DNA of 60,798 nt, from contig CAUJGQ010000077.1 in the NCBI GenBank assembly GCA_963170165.1, forward strand, positions 1-60,798. Direction: 5' to 3'. The notes beneath the pieces are model-generated. The model saw only the letters and a program-made list of their open reading frames with translations. It made no database searches and had not been told where the DNA came from. The stretch's first letter is position 1. Every line of letters starts with the position of its first letter. Origin of the DNA: Chloroflexota bacterium (GTDB lineage: Bacteria; Chloroflexota; Dehalococcoidia; CAUJGQ01). This document shows, piece after piece, positions 23,276 to 33,547 of the stretch. A program made the translations under genes and the position numbers.

Positions 23276-23374
23276 GGGACAGCGGCCAGGGAGATGCGGC
23301 AGGATGCGCCGCTCGGCGGGCAAGCGACAGCAGAGCATCCTCCTCCTCACCCCTCGTAGACGGGATGTAGTGCG

Positions 23375-24418
23375 ATGACCTTCATGTGGCCACAGGTGTT
23401 GCTCGGGCTGGCGGGAGTGCCGCTGCTGGCGCTGGCCTACATCCTCATGCAGCGGCGGCGGCGCAAATACGCCGTGCGCTACGCCAGCCTCGCCCTGGTG
23501 CGCGACGCCGTCGGCCGCGGCCCCGGCATCAAACGCCATATTCCCGCCGCGGTCTACCTGCTGGCGCTGGCGGCGATGGTGGTAGCGATGGCCCGCCCGC
23601 AGGCGCCGGTAGAGGTGCCGCGCAACACCGGGACCGTTGTCCTCACCATCGATGTCTCCGGCTCGATGCAGGCCACCGATGTCAAGCCCAACCGCATGGA
23701 GGCGACCAAGGACGCCGCCCGCCAGTTCGTCGAGCGCCAGCCCAAGGGCGTGAAGATCGGCATCGTCTCCTTCTCCGACTTCGGAGCGCTGGTGCAGGCG
23801 CCCACGCGCGACAAGGACCTGGTGCTTCAGGCGATAGACCGGTTGCGCCCCCAGCGCGGCACCAACATCGGTGGCGGGTTGCAGGTGGCGCTGGACGCCG
23901 TGTACGAGGGCGCTGACATGCCCCGGCCGGACCGTACGCCGGAGCCGAACGGGCCGCAGGCCGGCCGGCCGCCGGGCGTCGCGGCGCCGCGCGTCACCCC
24001 CGCCCCCCGCGCCGATGGCAGCAAGGCCCCTCCAGCCAGCATCGTGCTCGTCTCGGACGGCGAGAGCAATGTCGGCCCACCGCCGCTGGAGGTGGCGCAG
24101 GAGGCCGTCAACACCGGCGTGAAGATCTACACCATTGGTATCGGCACCAAGGAAGGCTCCACGCTGCGCATCCAAGGCCGGTCGGTGTTCACCCGCCTGG
24201 ACGAAGAATCGCTCAAAGGCATGGCCGATATGACCGGCGGCCGTTACATGACCGCCACCAGCGAGGCCGAGCTGAACAAGGTGTATGAAGAACTCGCGCG
24301 CGAACGCGAGTTCGAGAAAGAGAAGACCGAGGTGACGTTCATGGTCACGCTCGGCGCCCTCGTCCTTTCCATCATCGGCGGCCTGCTCTCCCTGCTGTGG
24401 TTCAACCGCCTACCGTAG
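23375..24418 (+). CDS. BatA-like membrane protein with VWA domain
   Basis: 347 residues: two N-terminal transmembrane segments (about 5-24 and 52-70), a VWA domain with intact MIDAS D93-VSGSM, and a C-terminal transmembrane helix (MVTLGALVLSIIGGLLSLLW). A Pro/Gly-rich insert at about 185-215 (PRPDRTPEPNGPQAG...) interrupts the VWA domain and is unlike most BatA proteins. The VWA domain faces outward, held by both ends. Third gene of the MoxR-DUF58-VWA operon. Confidence 0.9.
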   Translation: MTFMWPQVLLGLAGVPLLALAYILMQRRRRKYAVRYASLALVRDAVGRGPGIKRHIPAAVYLLALAAMVVAMARPQAPVEVPRNTGTVVLTIDVSGSMQATDVKPNRMEATKDAARQFVERQPKGVKIGIVSFSDFGALVQAPTRDKDLVLQAIDRLRPQRGTNIGGGLQVALDAVYEGADMPRPDRTPEPNGPQAGRPPGVAAPRVTPAPRADGSKAPPASIVLVSDGESNVGPPPLEVAQEAVNTGVKIYTIGIGTKEGSTLRIQGRSVFTRLDEESLKGMADMTGGRYMTATSEAELNKVYEELAREREFEKEKTEVTFMVTLGALVLSIIGGLLSLLWFNRLP

Positions 24419-24516
24419 GACCGGCAGCGGGAGGCCGCCAGGTTCAATCCCATGCGGGGGCCGGCGGCCACGGGGGGCGAGCAGCGCGAGCGCGGAGCGT
24501 GCCCCCCGTAGCCCTG

Positions 24517-25308
24517 TCACCGTCCCGTGAACGCCGGCGGGCGCTTTTCGCGGAAGGCGGCACGGCCCTCGGCAGCATCTTCGCTGCCCTGGCTGAGCAG
24601 CGCGGCGAAGCTGTTCAGCGAGAAGGCGGTGTCCACGTCCTGATACAACCCCTTATGTAGGGCGTACTTGGTGAAGCCGAGAACACGCGTTGGCCCGGCT
24701 GCCAGCTTGCGTGCCCACCGCTCGACCGCGGCCTCAAGCTCGTCATCGGGCACGGCGACGTTCACCAGCCCCAGGCGCTCCGCCTCCTGGCCGTCCACCG
24801 TGTCACCGGTCATCAACATTTCGGTGGCTTTGCCCAGGCCAATGTAGCGGGCAGCGATGGTAGTGCCGCCGGTGATGCCGCGCTTGACGAAGACAAAGCC
24901 AATCTGCGTGCTCTGGGCTGCGATGCGGATATCGCAGGCGAGGGCGATCATCGCCCCCGCCCCCACCGTGTGGCCATGCACACCGGCGATCACCGGCTTG
25001 CGGATGTCGTACAGCGCCTTGAACAACCGCTCATAGCCGCCCTCGCGCCGGAGCGTGTATTCCAGCGTTTCCCAGTCCGTCCGGCCGTCCGCCATGCCTT
25101 TGACATCGTCACCAGCACAGAAGGCGCGGCCCCGCCCGCGCAGCACGATGCAGCGCACGGCCGCGTCGCGCTCCCAGGAGGCCAGCGCCATGCAGGCCTG
25201 CTCAATCAGCGGGATGTTGAGCGCGTTCAACCGGTCCGGCCGGTTCAGCCACAGCGTGGCGATGCCGTCCGCCACCTCAGTATCGATATACGTCGCTGTT
25301 GCCGTCAT
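24517..25308 (-). CDS. Enoyl-CoA hydratase/isomerase (crotonase) family
   Basis: 263 residues with crotonase signatures: IATLWLNRPDRLNALNIPLI, the oxyanion-hole block GRAFCAGDDVKGMADG and IAGVHGHTVGAGAMIALACD. The usual glutamate region reads VFVKRGITGGTTIAARYIG, a sequence met in non-hydratase members, so the reaction may not be simple hydration. The start at 25308 overlaps the stop of the peptide-binding lipoprotein gene in ATGA: tight coupling between a CoA enzyme and an ABC importer, an unusual pair. Confidence 0.9.
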   Translation of the reverse strand: MTATATYIDTEVADGIATLWLNRPDRLNALNIPLIEQACMALASWERDAAVRCIVLRGRGRAFCAGDDVKGMADGRTDWETLEYTLRREGGYERLFKALYDIRKPVIAGVHGHTVGAGAMIALACDIRIAAQSTQIGFVFVKRGITGGTTIAARYIGLGKATEMLMTGDTVDGQEAERLGLVNVAVPDDELEAAVERWARKLAAGPTRVLGFTKYALHKGLYQDVDTAFSLNSFAALLSQGSEDAAEGRAAFREKRPPAFTGR

Positions 25309-26987
25309 GCCAATGACACCGCCTCCATGCCCTGGTAGTCCCAGCCCTTGGGCACGAACGTTCCCTTGACGTTGGGCTGCCATGCCTGGTGATCGTTGCG
25401 GTTGACCGTGTACGTCCGGTACAGGTACTTCTTCCAGTCCTTCTGCAATTCCTTGATATAGGCGACGCGTTCCTTGTAGTCGAGGATGCCGCGTTGCTTC
25501 TCGATGCGCTTGTCCAGGTCGGCGTCGTTCACCTGGCCGTAGTTCTTGGTGCCCTTGGAGTGGAAGGTAGGGTACAGGTAGTTATCCGGATCGGGGTACG
25601 CTCCCATCCCGATCGCCATCAGGTTGAAGTCGCTGTCCACCTGGTTCTGCAGGTAGATGGTGCGCTCCAGCGGCTTGAGCTGCAGCTCGATACCGGCCTT
25701 GGCCAGCATCTGCTTCATCAGCGGCAGCTCGTCCTGGGCGAAGGTGTCGATATTGGAGTACTCCACCGGAATGGTGAGCTTGGGCTGTCCCGCCGCCTCC
25801 AGCAGCTTCTTCGCCTCGTTCAGGTTGGTGGCGTAAAGCTGCTTGGTCTCTGCATCGGTCAGCGACCACTCGCCGAAACCGAGCGGCACGAAGGTGGCCG
25901 CCCACACGCCATCGTTGCCTAGCACCAGCTCTTGGATCTGGGCGCGGTCAATGGCCAGGTCGATTGCCTGGCGAACGCGCACATCGCGCAGGGCTGCGTT
26001 GCCCTTAGCGCCGACGTTGTACATCTTGTGAGTGCCGCCCAGGTTCGGGAAGGTACGGATCTGCGCCTTAGTGGACTTCTTGATCTGGTCCGACTGCTCC
26101 AGCCCCGAGGCAATGTAGAAGTGCAGCTGGCCGGCGAGGAAGTTGGCCAGATTGGTGGAGGCGTCGGTAATGAACTTCCACTCAATCGCATCCAGGTAGG
26201 GCAGCCCCGGCTTGTAGTAGTCCGGGTTCTTGACGAAGCGGATGTTGCTGCCCTTGGTCCACTTGTCCAGCATATACGGGCCGCTGCCTACCCAACGCTT
26301 GTCCAGGTCTCCGTCGGCTTCCACGAGCTCGCGCGGCACCGTGCCCATGCCCTGGCCGGACGCCAGGTCGCTCATCAGGCCGGCGGAGGCGAACCGCAGC
26401 TTCAGCACCACGGTGTACTTGTCCGGCGTCTCAATGGCGGAGACGGGCTCCACCTTGTAGCCGTGGACGTACTCGGCGCCGGTGGTGGCCACGCGGGTGA
26501 GCGAGTACTTGAGGTCCTCTGCCACCACCTCGCGCCCGTTCAGTGGCGGCAGGTTCTGCCACTTGGCGCCCTTACGCAGCTTGAAGACGACCTTGTCCCC
26601 GGTTTGCTCCCACGACTCGGCCAGGTCCGGCCGCATGGCATAGGTGTTGAGGTCGACGTACGGGTCGTAGCTGGCCAGCCGGCTAAACACCAGGCTGGAG
26701 GCGTTCTGTGTCGGGGTCGAGATCGTGCGCTGGAAGTCCAGCCGCTGCAGGTCACTGCCGGACAGCACCAGTGTCCCGCCCGGCTTGCCCGCCGGCACCG
26801 TAGCCGCTGCCGCCGCCGTGGTGGGCGTGGCCGGGGCAACGGAGGCCGCCGCCTGCGGGGCGCTACCGCCACCGCTACTGGTGCTGCTGTTGCTGTTGCT
26901 GTCGGAGCCGCAGGCGAGCAGATACGCCGCCCCCGCGCTCAGCGCCCCCAGCGCTCCCCGCCGCAGCATCGTTCGCCGTGTGATCAC
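25305..26987 (-). CDS. ABC transporter solute-binding lipoprotein, family 5 (peptide type)
   Basis: 560 residues with GTG start at 26987 (AGGGGG 7 nt before). Signal RRTMLRRGALGALSAG has a twin-arginine-like start, and the lipobox LLAC puts the lipidated Cys at 26. A Ser/Asn/Gly/Ala-rich linker follows, then the SBP_bac_5 domain (VFKLRKGAKWQNLPPLNGRE, SGPYMLDKWTKGSNIRFVKN, DVRVRQAIDLAIDRAQIQEL). Delivers oligopeptides or similar solutes to the two permeases encoded upstream. No ATP-binding subunit gene is in the cluster, so a shared ATPase elsewhere is needed. Confidence 0.92.
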   Translation of the reverse strand: MITRRTMLRRGALGALSAGAAYLLACGSDSNSNSSTSSGGGSAPQAAASVAPATPTTAAAAATVPAGKPGGTLVLSGSDLQRLDFQRTISTPTQNASSLVFSRLASYDPYVDLNTYAMRPDLAESWEQTGDKVVFKLRKGAKWQNLPPLNGREVVAEDLKYSLTRVATTGAEYVHGYKVEPVSAIETPDKYTVVLKLRFASAGLMSDLASGQGMGTVPRELVEADGDLDKRWVGSGPYMLDKWTKGSNIRFVKNPDYYKPGLPYLDAIEWKFITDASTNLANFLAGQLHFYIASGLEQSDQIKKSTKAQIRTFPNLGGTHKMYNVGAKGNAALRDVRVRQAIDLAIDRAQIQELVLGNDGVWAATFVPLGFGEWSLTDAETKQLYATNLNEAKKLLEAAGQPKLTIPVEYSNIDTFAQDELPLMKQMLAKAGIELQLKPLERTIYLQNQVDSDFNLMAIGMGAYPDPDNYLYPTFHSKGTKNYGQVNDADLDKRIEKQRGILDYKERVAYIKELQKDWKKYLYRTYTVNRNDHQAWQPNVKGTFVPKGWDYQGMEAVSLA

Positions 26988-27080
26988 TGTGATACCCCCC
27001 TCTGGTTGGGGACGGGGAGCAGGGGGCAGACCCTCACCCCCGGCCCCCTCTCCCGCCGCGAGAGAGGGGGCGTGGCGCCC

Positions 27081-27101
27081 CTGGTCCCTATTCCCTACCC
27101 C
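27081..27101 (+). repeat. Heptanucleotide array, CTATTCC type
   Basis: CTGGTCC, CTATTCC, CTACCCC, overlapping the stop codon of the DppC-like permease gene. Confidence 0.5.
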
Positions 27102-27986
27102 CGCATGCGCGGGTCCAAGACGTCGCGCAGCGCGTCGCCGAACGCGTTGACACCGAAGACGACGATGCTGATCGCCAGTCCTGGGAAGACCGCCATCCAT
27201 GGGGATGTGGTCATGAAGCGGCGGCTGGGACCGCTGAGCATGCCGCCCCAACTGGGTGTCGGCGGTGGGATGCCCAGCCCCAGGAACGATAGCGAGCCTT
27301 CCGCCACGATCGCCGTGCCGAAGCTGACCGACGCCAGGACGATCACCGGCGCCATGGTGTTGGGCAAGATGTGACGAAAGACGATGCGGGCGCCTGAGGC
27401 CCCCAGCAGCCGTGCCGCCGTGACGTAGTCTTCCTGGCGGGCCGATAGCACCACGCCGCGCACCACACGCGAGGCGTTCGGGATGGCGCCTACGGCGATA
27501 GCGATCAGCACGTTGCGCAGGCTGGCGCCCAGCATCGCCACCAGCGCCAGTGCCAGGATTAGCCCCGGAAAAGCCAGCATCACCTCCATCGCCCGCTGAA
27601 TGACATTGTCCACCCAGCCACCGGCGTAGCCGGACAGCAGACCAAACAGCAGCCCCGTGCCGATGCCCAGCACCGTCGCGGCCACGCTGACGTATAACGA
27701 GATGCGGGCGCCGTAGACAATGCGGCTGAACAGGTCCCGGCCGATGTTATCCGTTCCCATCGGGTGGGCCGGCCGGGGCGAGAGCAGCCGCGCCCCCCGA
27801 ATCGACTGTTGCGGATCATATGGAGCGATCAGCGGCGCCAGAGCGGCAACGATGATCAGCGCCAGCACGATGGCCCCGCCGGCCGCGCCGAACGGCTTGC
27901 GCCGCACGAACCGCAGCACACCGCCCAGCGCTCGCCCGGGCAGCGCTGGCGTATGCGCCGGCCCCGCCACCTGCAACGCCGTCAGC

Positions 27987-27994
<8 letters not shown>
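27095..27994 (-). CDS. ABC transporter permease, DppC/OppC type
   Basis: 299 residues, six transmembrane segments. N-terminal OppC_N-like part (ALIIVAALAPLIAPYDPQQS, PHPMGTDNIGRD-type block RPAHPMGTDNIGRDLFSRIV) and the BPD_transp_1 EAA region (DYVTAARLLGASGARIVFRH, LPNTMAPVIV). Second permease of a peptide-type importer. Start overlaps the DppB-like stop by 8 bp. About 107 bp of GC-rich sequence separates it from the binding-protein gene. Confidence 0.93.
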
Positions 27995-28931
<937 letters not shown>

Positions 28932-29111
28932 CGCTGTGCCCCCCTCACCGACCGCTTTAGGCTGAACCGTCTGGGCAAGGAAAGCAAGAGATCTCTGCTT
29001 ATGCCACCAAACTTCTGCTAATGACTGGTAGCCGGCGCCGTGCCGGTGTGCGCGTGATGCGCTACCCTGACCGGCGGTGGCGCTCCCCGAGCAGCAAGGA
29101 CACCGTCCGCC

Positions 29112-29882
29112 GTGAAGCTGCTGGTTCTGGGTAACAGCAACGATGACGCCCGCCGCCCGCCGCCGGCCGGGTTGGGCGTGACGCTGGTGCGCGAGGCGCT
29201 GGCGGCACGGCTGCGCGAGGGGGTAGAAGTGGTGGTGCGCCCCGCCGTGCCCAACCCGCAGCTACCCGCCCATATCGAGCGGGTGACGGCCGAACTCGAC
29301 CCCGACATCGTGATCGTGCACGTCTCCGGTTATCTGGTGGGTCCGGTATCGCCCGCCAACCGGCTGCAGACGCTGGCAGGTGGGAGACTGATGCCGCTGT
29401 TCTCGCGGGTGCGCGGTACGGCACGCGTCACGCTGGGCGCACGAGACACCGCCACCCGCAACGCCGCCCGCCGCCCCGGTCCGTGGCTGTACCGTGCCGC
29501 CCGTAACCGGCTGTTTGCCGCCGGACTGGCCACCCCCGCTATCTCGGTGCCCGTGGCCGCTGCCGCCTACAGCGCCGCCATCGCGCATCTCAGCGGCCGT
29601 GAGGACCGGATCGTGATCGTGCGCGGCCCCACCACCTGGAATGAAGACCCCGATGACCCGTTCCTGGTGGGGGGCGCGCAGCGGCGCATCTCCGAGCTGG
29701 AGCGGCGGATCCGCCAGGCGTGCCAGCGCCACCGGGCGCCGTTCATCTCACTGCTGGACGAGCTCGAGCGTGACCCGCGCGCCCTCCTCGGCAGCGACGA
29801 CCTGCACCTGAGCGAGCACGGCCAGCGGCTCCAGGCGCAGCGGGAGCTGGCGGTGTTGCTGCCGATCGTCGCGCCGGGGTAG
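29112..29882 (+). CDS. SGNH/GDSL-like hydrolase
   Basis: 256 residues, GTG start. Block I is LLVLGNSND (GxS), block III the conserved IVIVRGPTTWNED, and the C-terminal block V DDLHLSEHGQRLQAQ holds the Asp-x-x-His pair. Fold of esterases, lipases and acyltransferases; no signal peptide, so the substrate is probably intracellular. An Ala/Arg-rich middle region (RVTLGARDTATRNAARRPG) replaces the usual compact helices. Substrate not inferable. A TACCCT box lies at 29063-29068. Confidence 0.75.
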   Translation: MKLLVLGNSNDDARRPPPAGLGVTLVREALAARLREGVEVVVRPAVPNPQLPAHIERVTAELDPDIVIVHVSGYLVGPVSPANRLQTLAGGRLMPLFSRVRGTARVTLGARDTATRNAARRPGPWLYRAARNRLFAAGLATPAISVPVAAAAYSAAIAHLSGREDRIVIVRGPTTWNEDPDDPFLVGGAQRRISELERRIRQACQRHRAPFISLLDELERDPRALLGSDDLHLSEHGQRLQAQRELAVLLPIVAPG

Positions 29883-30133
29883 CATCCGGCCGTCCGCCTG
29901 CCCGGCAACGGCCATTGGTCCGGTTGTTCCGTGTACGGAAGACGGCGGCCCGTGGCGGCGGCCATATGATACGGTGCCGCCGAATACCTACCAGGGCCAT
30001 CCATGCGCCGCGTCGTACGAACTGCCAGCGCCACCATCCCGCAGCCGGCCGCTGATAAGCGGAGCCGGCAACGTGGCCTGCGCGCCGTCCGGAGCACCTG
30101 ACCCCAACACCCACGGACCGCGACACACCTTCA

Positions 30134-30158
30134 GGCCACGGGAGCAGCACCCGTGGCC
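30134..30158. repeat. Perfect 9-bp hairpin upstream of hypothetical gene
   Basis: GGCCACGGG, 7-nt loop, CCCGTGGCC. In the 349-bp stretch 29883-30231, which otherwise holds a possible TATGAT -10 element near 29965 and no gene I can support. Could be an attenuator or a terminator of the SGNH transcript. Confidence 0.5.
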
Positions 30159-30231
30159 ATTGCGCATTTCCGGCGTTACCGGGCCCGCGCCGGACCGTTT
30201 TCACCAGGGGGCGACCAGAGGAGGCACAGCC

Positions 30232-30579
30232 ATGATCGGTATCGGCATCGAAGCGATGACAGCGGAACTCGAACATGCGCAGCGCGTGCGGCGGGCGGAG
30301 CAGCTGGGGCCCGACTTGGCGCCGGCCGGCCGTCCCCGCGTGGCGGCGCAGCTGCTGGCCGTCCTTACGCGCCTTTTCCGCGTGGCCGCCACCCCGCCAC
30401 CAGCGTCCGGCCGGGCGCGGCGGGCGGTGCTCAGCCCCTGGTGTGCCCGCGCGCTGCCACGGGACAGCGGTGGCGGCCGGCGGCGTCCAGGGCGCTGGCG
30501 GGCTTGCCTGGCCGCACGCGCCCGCCGCCGCATCGTTGATGGTATCCGGCAGCCGGCGCCGGGAGAGCGCAGCGCCTAG
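30232..30579 (+). CDS. Hypothetical protein, 115 aa
   Basis: MIGIGIEAMTAELEHAQRVR starts a helical, Arg/Ala-rich sequence; the C-terminal half is basic and Pro/Arg-rich with little order (for example RDSGGGRRRPGRWRACLAAR). GAGGAGG seven nt before the ATG is the same strong site seen at the microproteins, the main reason to keep it. Composition could also come from GC-rich non-coding sequence, so the gene is uncertain. No family recognised; lies between the SGNH gene and the acyl-CoA operon promoter. Confidence 0.5.
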   Translation: MIGIGIEAMTAELEHAQRVRRAEQLGPDLAPAGRPRVAAQLLAVLTRLFRVAATPPPASGRARRAVLSPWCARALPRDSGGGRRRPGRWRACLAARARRRIVDGIRQPAPGERSA

Positions 30580-30646
30580 CCCTGGGGGCGTCATCCCCTC
30601 GTCTATGACAGGGTTGTGTCTGTTCTATGCGCTCCTATCGCTGGCA

Positions 30647-30675
30647 TTGATGTGAACCCGGGTGTTGGGTAGCAT
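30647..30675 (+). promoter_or_regulatory. Sigma-70-type promoter of the acyl-CoA operon
   Basis: -35 TTGATG, a 17-nt spacer, -10 TAGCAT, 85 bp before the 3-hydroxyacyl-CoA dehydrogenase start. Good match to the bacterial housekeeping consensus in a locally AT-richer patch. Confidence 0.65.
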
Positions 30676-30759
30676 AATGAGACTGCGCCATGGCGCCTGC
30701 ATCGCTGGCGGTGAGCCATCGCGGGGATCGAACCACATAGACAGAGGATTACGACAGAC

Positions 30760-32106
30760 ATGGCCACCGACACATCCCCGGCAATCGCGCTTCAGAAAGT
30801 CGTGATCATTGGCGCGAACGGCGCGATGGGCGCGGGCGCGGCGACGATGTTTGCCGGCGGCGGCTGCGATGTCACGCTGGTCGCCCGTGACCTGGGCAAG
30901 GTCGAAGGCGCCGTTGCCCAGGTGCAAAGCATCGCCAAATCCGAGCGTATCGCCGATGGCCTCGTCCAGATGACGTACAGCGAGGGCTACGCCAAGCTGC
31001 TCGAAGATGCGGACCTGATCTTCGAGGCCGTGGCCGAAGACTTCCCGCTCAAGCGCGAGATCCTGGCCGAAATTGACCGCTCCCGCCCCCAGGGCTCGCT
31101 AGTGGCGACGGTCTCCTCCGGGCTATCGATCCGCGGCCTGGCCGAAGGGCTGTCCGATGACTTCCGCCGCAACTTCGCCGGTATTCACCTGTTCAATCCG
31201 CCACACATGATGACGGGCACGGAGCTTATTCCGCACCCGGAGATGCCGGCCGAGCGGGTGCAGGCGCTCAGCACGCTGATGACGGAGCGCTTTGGCCGCT
31301 CGATGATCACCTGCGCCGACATGCCCGCCTTCGCCGGCAACCGCATCGGCTTCAAGGTGCTGAACGAGGTCGCGCAACTGGCCGAGCAACACGGTGTCCA
31401 GCTGATGGACACACTGGTTGGCCCCTATACCGGCCGCGCCATGCCCCCGCTGGCCACGATTGACCTGGTGGGCTGGGACGTCCATCAGGCGATCGTCGAC
31501 AACGTCTATGCCAACGTGAAAGACGAGGCCATCGAGGCCTTCAAGCTGCCCGAGTACATGGAGAAGCAGATCCGCCACGGCCATCTTGGCGACAAGACGC
31601 CGCTGCTCGGCGGCTTCTTCCGCCGTGTGACGCACGACGGCCGCGCCCCAGAGGGCAAGCGTTCCTGGACCGAAGTGCTGGACCCGGGCACCGGCACATA
31701 CAAGGAGACGGAGAAGATCACCGTCCCCTTCGTCGAGGAGATCCGCGACCTGCATCGCCGCGGCCGCTATCAGCAGGGTGTGGCCCGCTTTATGGAGGTC
31801 GAGGGCGCGCAGGCGGACATCGCCCGCCGGGTGATCCTGGGCTACATCTCGTACGGGCTCAACCGCGTCGGCCCGGGCGAAGTGGTGCAGGATTACGCCG
31901 AGGTGGACCGCATTATGTCCGCCGGCTTCAACTGGGCGCCGCCCTCGGCGCTGGTAGACCTGATTGGCCTGGATCAGAGCATCGCCGCGCTGGAGCGCTA
32001 CAACCTGCCAGTGCCGGCGCTGCTGACCGCCGCCAAGAAGGGCGAGGTCATGACGCCGCTGTTCAATCTGCCGTTCGTCTCGCCGGGCCGGTACTTCGCG
32101 GGCTGA
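30760..32106 (+). CDS. 3-hydroxyacyl-CoA dehydrogenase family protein
   Basis: 448 residues. NAD-binding Rossmann motif VVIIGANGAMGAGAATMFAG (GxNGxMG rather than GxGxMG), 3HCDH_N features IFEAVAEDFPLKREIL, ATVSSGLSIRGLAEG and HLFNPPHMMTGTELI, then PAFAGNRIGFKVLNEVAQLA and a 3HCDH C-terminal domain. Oxidises 3-hydroxyacyl-CoA to 3-ketoacyl-CoA with NAD. No hydratase domain is fused; the separate crotonase two genes downstream could supply it. First gene of an operon with the thiolase and crotonase genes. Confidence 0.9.
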   Translation: MATDTSPAIALQKVVIIGANGAMGAGAATMFAGGGCDVTLVARDLGKVEGAVAQVQSIAKSERIADGLVQMTYSEGYAKLLEDADLIFEAVAEDFPLKREILAEIDRSRPQGSLVATVSSGLSIRGLAEGLSDDFRRNFAGIHLFNPPHMMTGTELIPHPEMPAERVQALSTLMTERFGRSMITCADMPAFAGNRIGFKVLNEVAQLAEQHGVQLMDTLVGPYTGRAMPPLATIDLVGWDVHQAIVDNVYANVKDEAIEAFKLPEYMEKQIRHGHLGDKTPLLGGFFRRVTHDGRAPEGKRSWTEVLDPGTGTYKETEKITVPFVEEIRDLHRRGRYQQGVARFMEVEGAQADIARRVILGYISYGLNRVGPGEVVQDYAEVDRIMSAGFNWAPPSALVDLIGLDQSIAALERYNLPVPALLTAAKKGEVMTPLFNLPFVSPGRYFAG

Positions 32107-32170
32107 GTGCGCCGCCGGAGCCAGCACAAGCCAGCAACCGCTGGATGGGGAATACACAAAGGGGAGCAAG

Positions 32171-33406
32171 GTGTCGGAGCCGATTTATCTTCTCGGTGGC
32201 TACCAAACGGACCTGGCCCGCAACTGGCAAAAGGAGAACAAGCATATCTCCGCCATGTTCAACGAGGCCGTAGCGGGGGCGCTGGACGCCACCGGCGTGC
32301 AGCCGGAGGATGTCCAGGTTGGCCATGTCGGGAACTTCGCCGCCGAGCTGTACACCATGCAGGGCCATCTCGGCGCCTTCCTGGTCGAGACCGACCCGGC
32401 CTTCTCCGGCCTGCCCACCGGCCGCCACGAGGCCGCCTGCGCCTCCGGCTCCATCGCCCTGCTGGCGGCGATGGCCGAGATCCAGGCCGGCTGGTATGAC
32501 TGCTCGCTGGTGCTCGGTGTCGAGCAAATGAAGACCGTGGACAGCGCCCGCGGCGGCGATTTCCTCGGCACCGCCGCCTGGTACGAGCGCGAGGCCAAGG
32601 GCGTCGCCTACCCCTTCCCCAAGCTGTTCGGCCGCCTGGGTGACGAGTACGACAAGCGCTTCGGCCTCAAAGACGAGCACCTGGCCCGCATCTCCACCAT
32701 CAACTACGCCAACGCCAAGAAGAATCCGCTCGCCCAGACCCGTAACTGGTACATGAGCGAGCAGCACGCCAACAGCACCGACCGCTTCAACAGCGTCATC
32801 GGCGGCCGCATCAAGATCTCGGACGCCTCCCAGGTGACGGACGGCGCGATTGCCGTCTTCGTGGCCTCGCGCAAGTACGCCGAGGAGTATGCACGGCGCA
32901 AGGGCGTGAGCGTGGACAGCCTGCCGCGCATCCTCGGCTGGGGCCATCACACCGCGCCGCTGGAGTTCGATGCCAAGGTGGCAGAGAGCAAAGATAATCC
33001 CTACGTCCTGCCTCACACCCGCGCTGCCATCACCGACGCCTTCCGCCGCGCCGGTATCGCCGATGTCTGGGGCATCGACGCCATCGAGACCCACGACTGC
33101 TTCACCACTTCCGAGTACATGGCCATCGACCACTTCGGCCTGACCGCGCCGGGCAAGTCCTGGCAGGCCATCGAGGAGGGTGTGATTGAGCTGGACGGCC
33201 AGGTGCCGATCAACCCCTCCGGTGGCCTGATCGGCGCGGGCCACCCTGTCGGCGGCACCGGCGTCCGCCAGGTGATGGACGCCTACCGCCAGGTGACGGA
33301 CACCGCCGGCGGCTACCAGGTGAACGGCGCCCGCCGCGTCGCCACCCTCAACATCGGTGGCTCCGGCACCACCTCTGTCAGCTTCATCGTCGGCTACGAC
33401 AACTAG
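32171..33406 (+). CDS. Thiolase-superfamily acetyl-CoA acetyltransferase (SCP-x-like)
   Basis: 411 residues, GTG start with AAAGGGGAG before it. Active-site cysteine in GRHEAACASGSIALLAAMAE (the CxS motif), His-containing IETHDCFTTSEYMAIDHFG, and the closing GGLIGAGHPVGGTGVRQVMD. Lacks the second catalytic Cys of degradative thiolases, as SCP-x/lipid-transfer-type thiolases do. Likely cleaves or condenses 3-ketoacyl-CoA in fatty acid, sterol or short-chain metabolism. Cotranscribed with the dehydrogenase 64 bp upstream. Confidence 0.88.
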   Translation: MSEPIYLLGGYQTDLARNWQKENKHISAMFNEAVAGALDATGVQPEDVQVGHVGNFAAELYTMQGHLGAFLVETDPAFSGLPTGRHEAACASGSIALLAAMAEIQAGWYDCSLVLGVEQMKTVDSARGGDFLGTAAWYEREAKGVAYPFPKLFGRLGDEYDKRFGLKDEHLARISTINYANAKKNPLAQTRNWYMSEQHANSTDRFNSVIGGRIKISDASQVTDGAIAVFVASRKYAEEYARRKGVSVDSLPRILGWGHHTAPLEFDAKVAESKDNPYVLPHTRAAITDAFRRAGIADVWGIDAIETHDCFTTSEYMAIDHFGLTAPGKSWQAIEEGVIELDGQVPINPSGGLIGAGHPVGGTGVRQVMDAYRQVTDTAGGYQVNGARRVATLNIGGSGTTSVSFIVGYDN

Positions 33407-33547
33407 CCCGGCCCGGCACACCACCGCAGCAGGCGCCGCTCGGAGAGGCACACCGGGCGGCGCCCCTTGTTGCCCGCCGCCCTTGACCCACGTCGCCGGG
33501 CGGGGCACGCTGGCCGGGCGACGTGGGGAACACGCAGGAGGTCAGCG

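Noticed and set aside
24425-24516. tRNA-like GGTTCAATCCC segment near 24441
   Set aside because: No matching acceptor stem, D-loop or anticodon arm around it; no tRNA gene is supported anywhere in the window.
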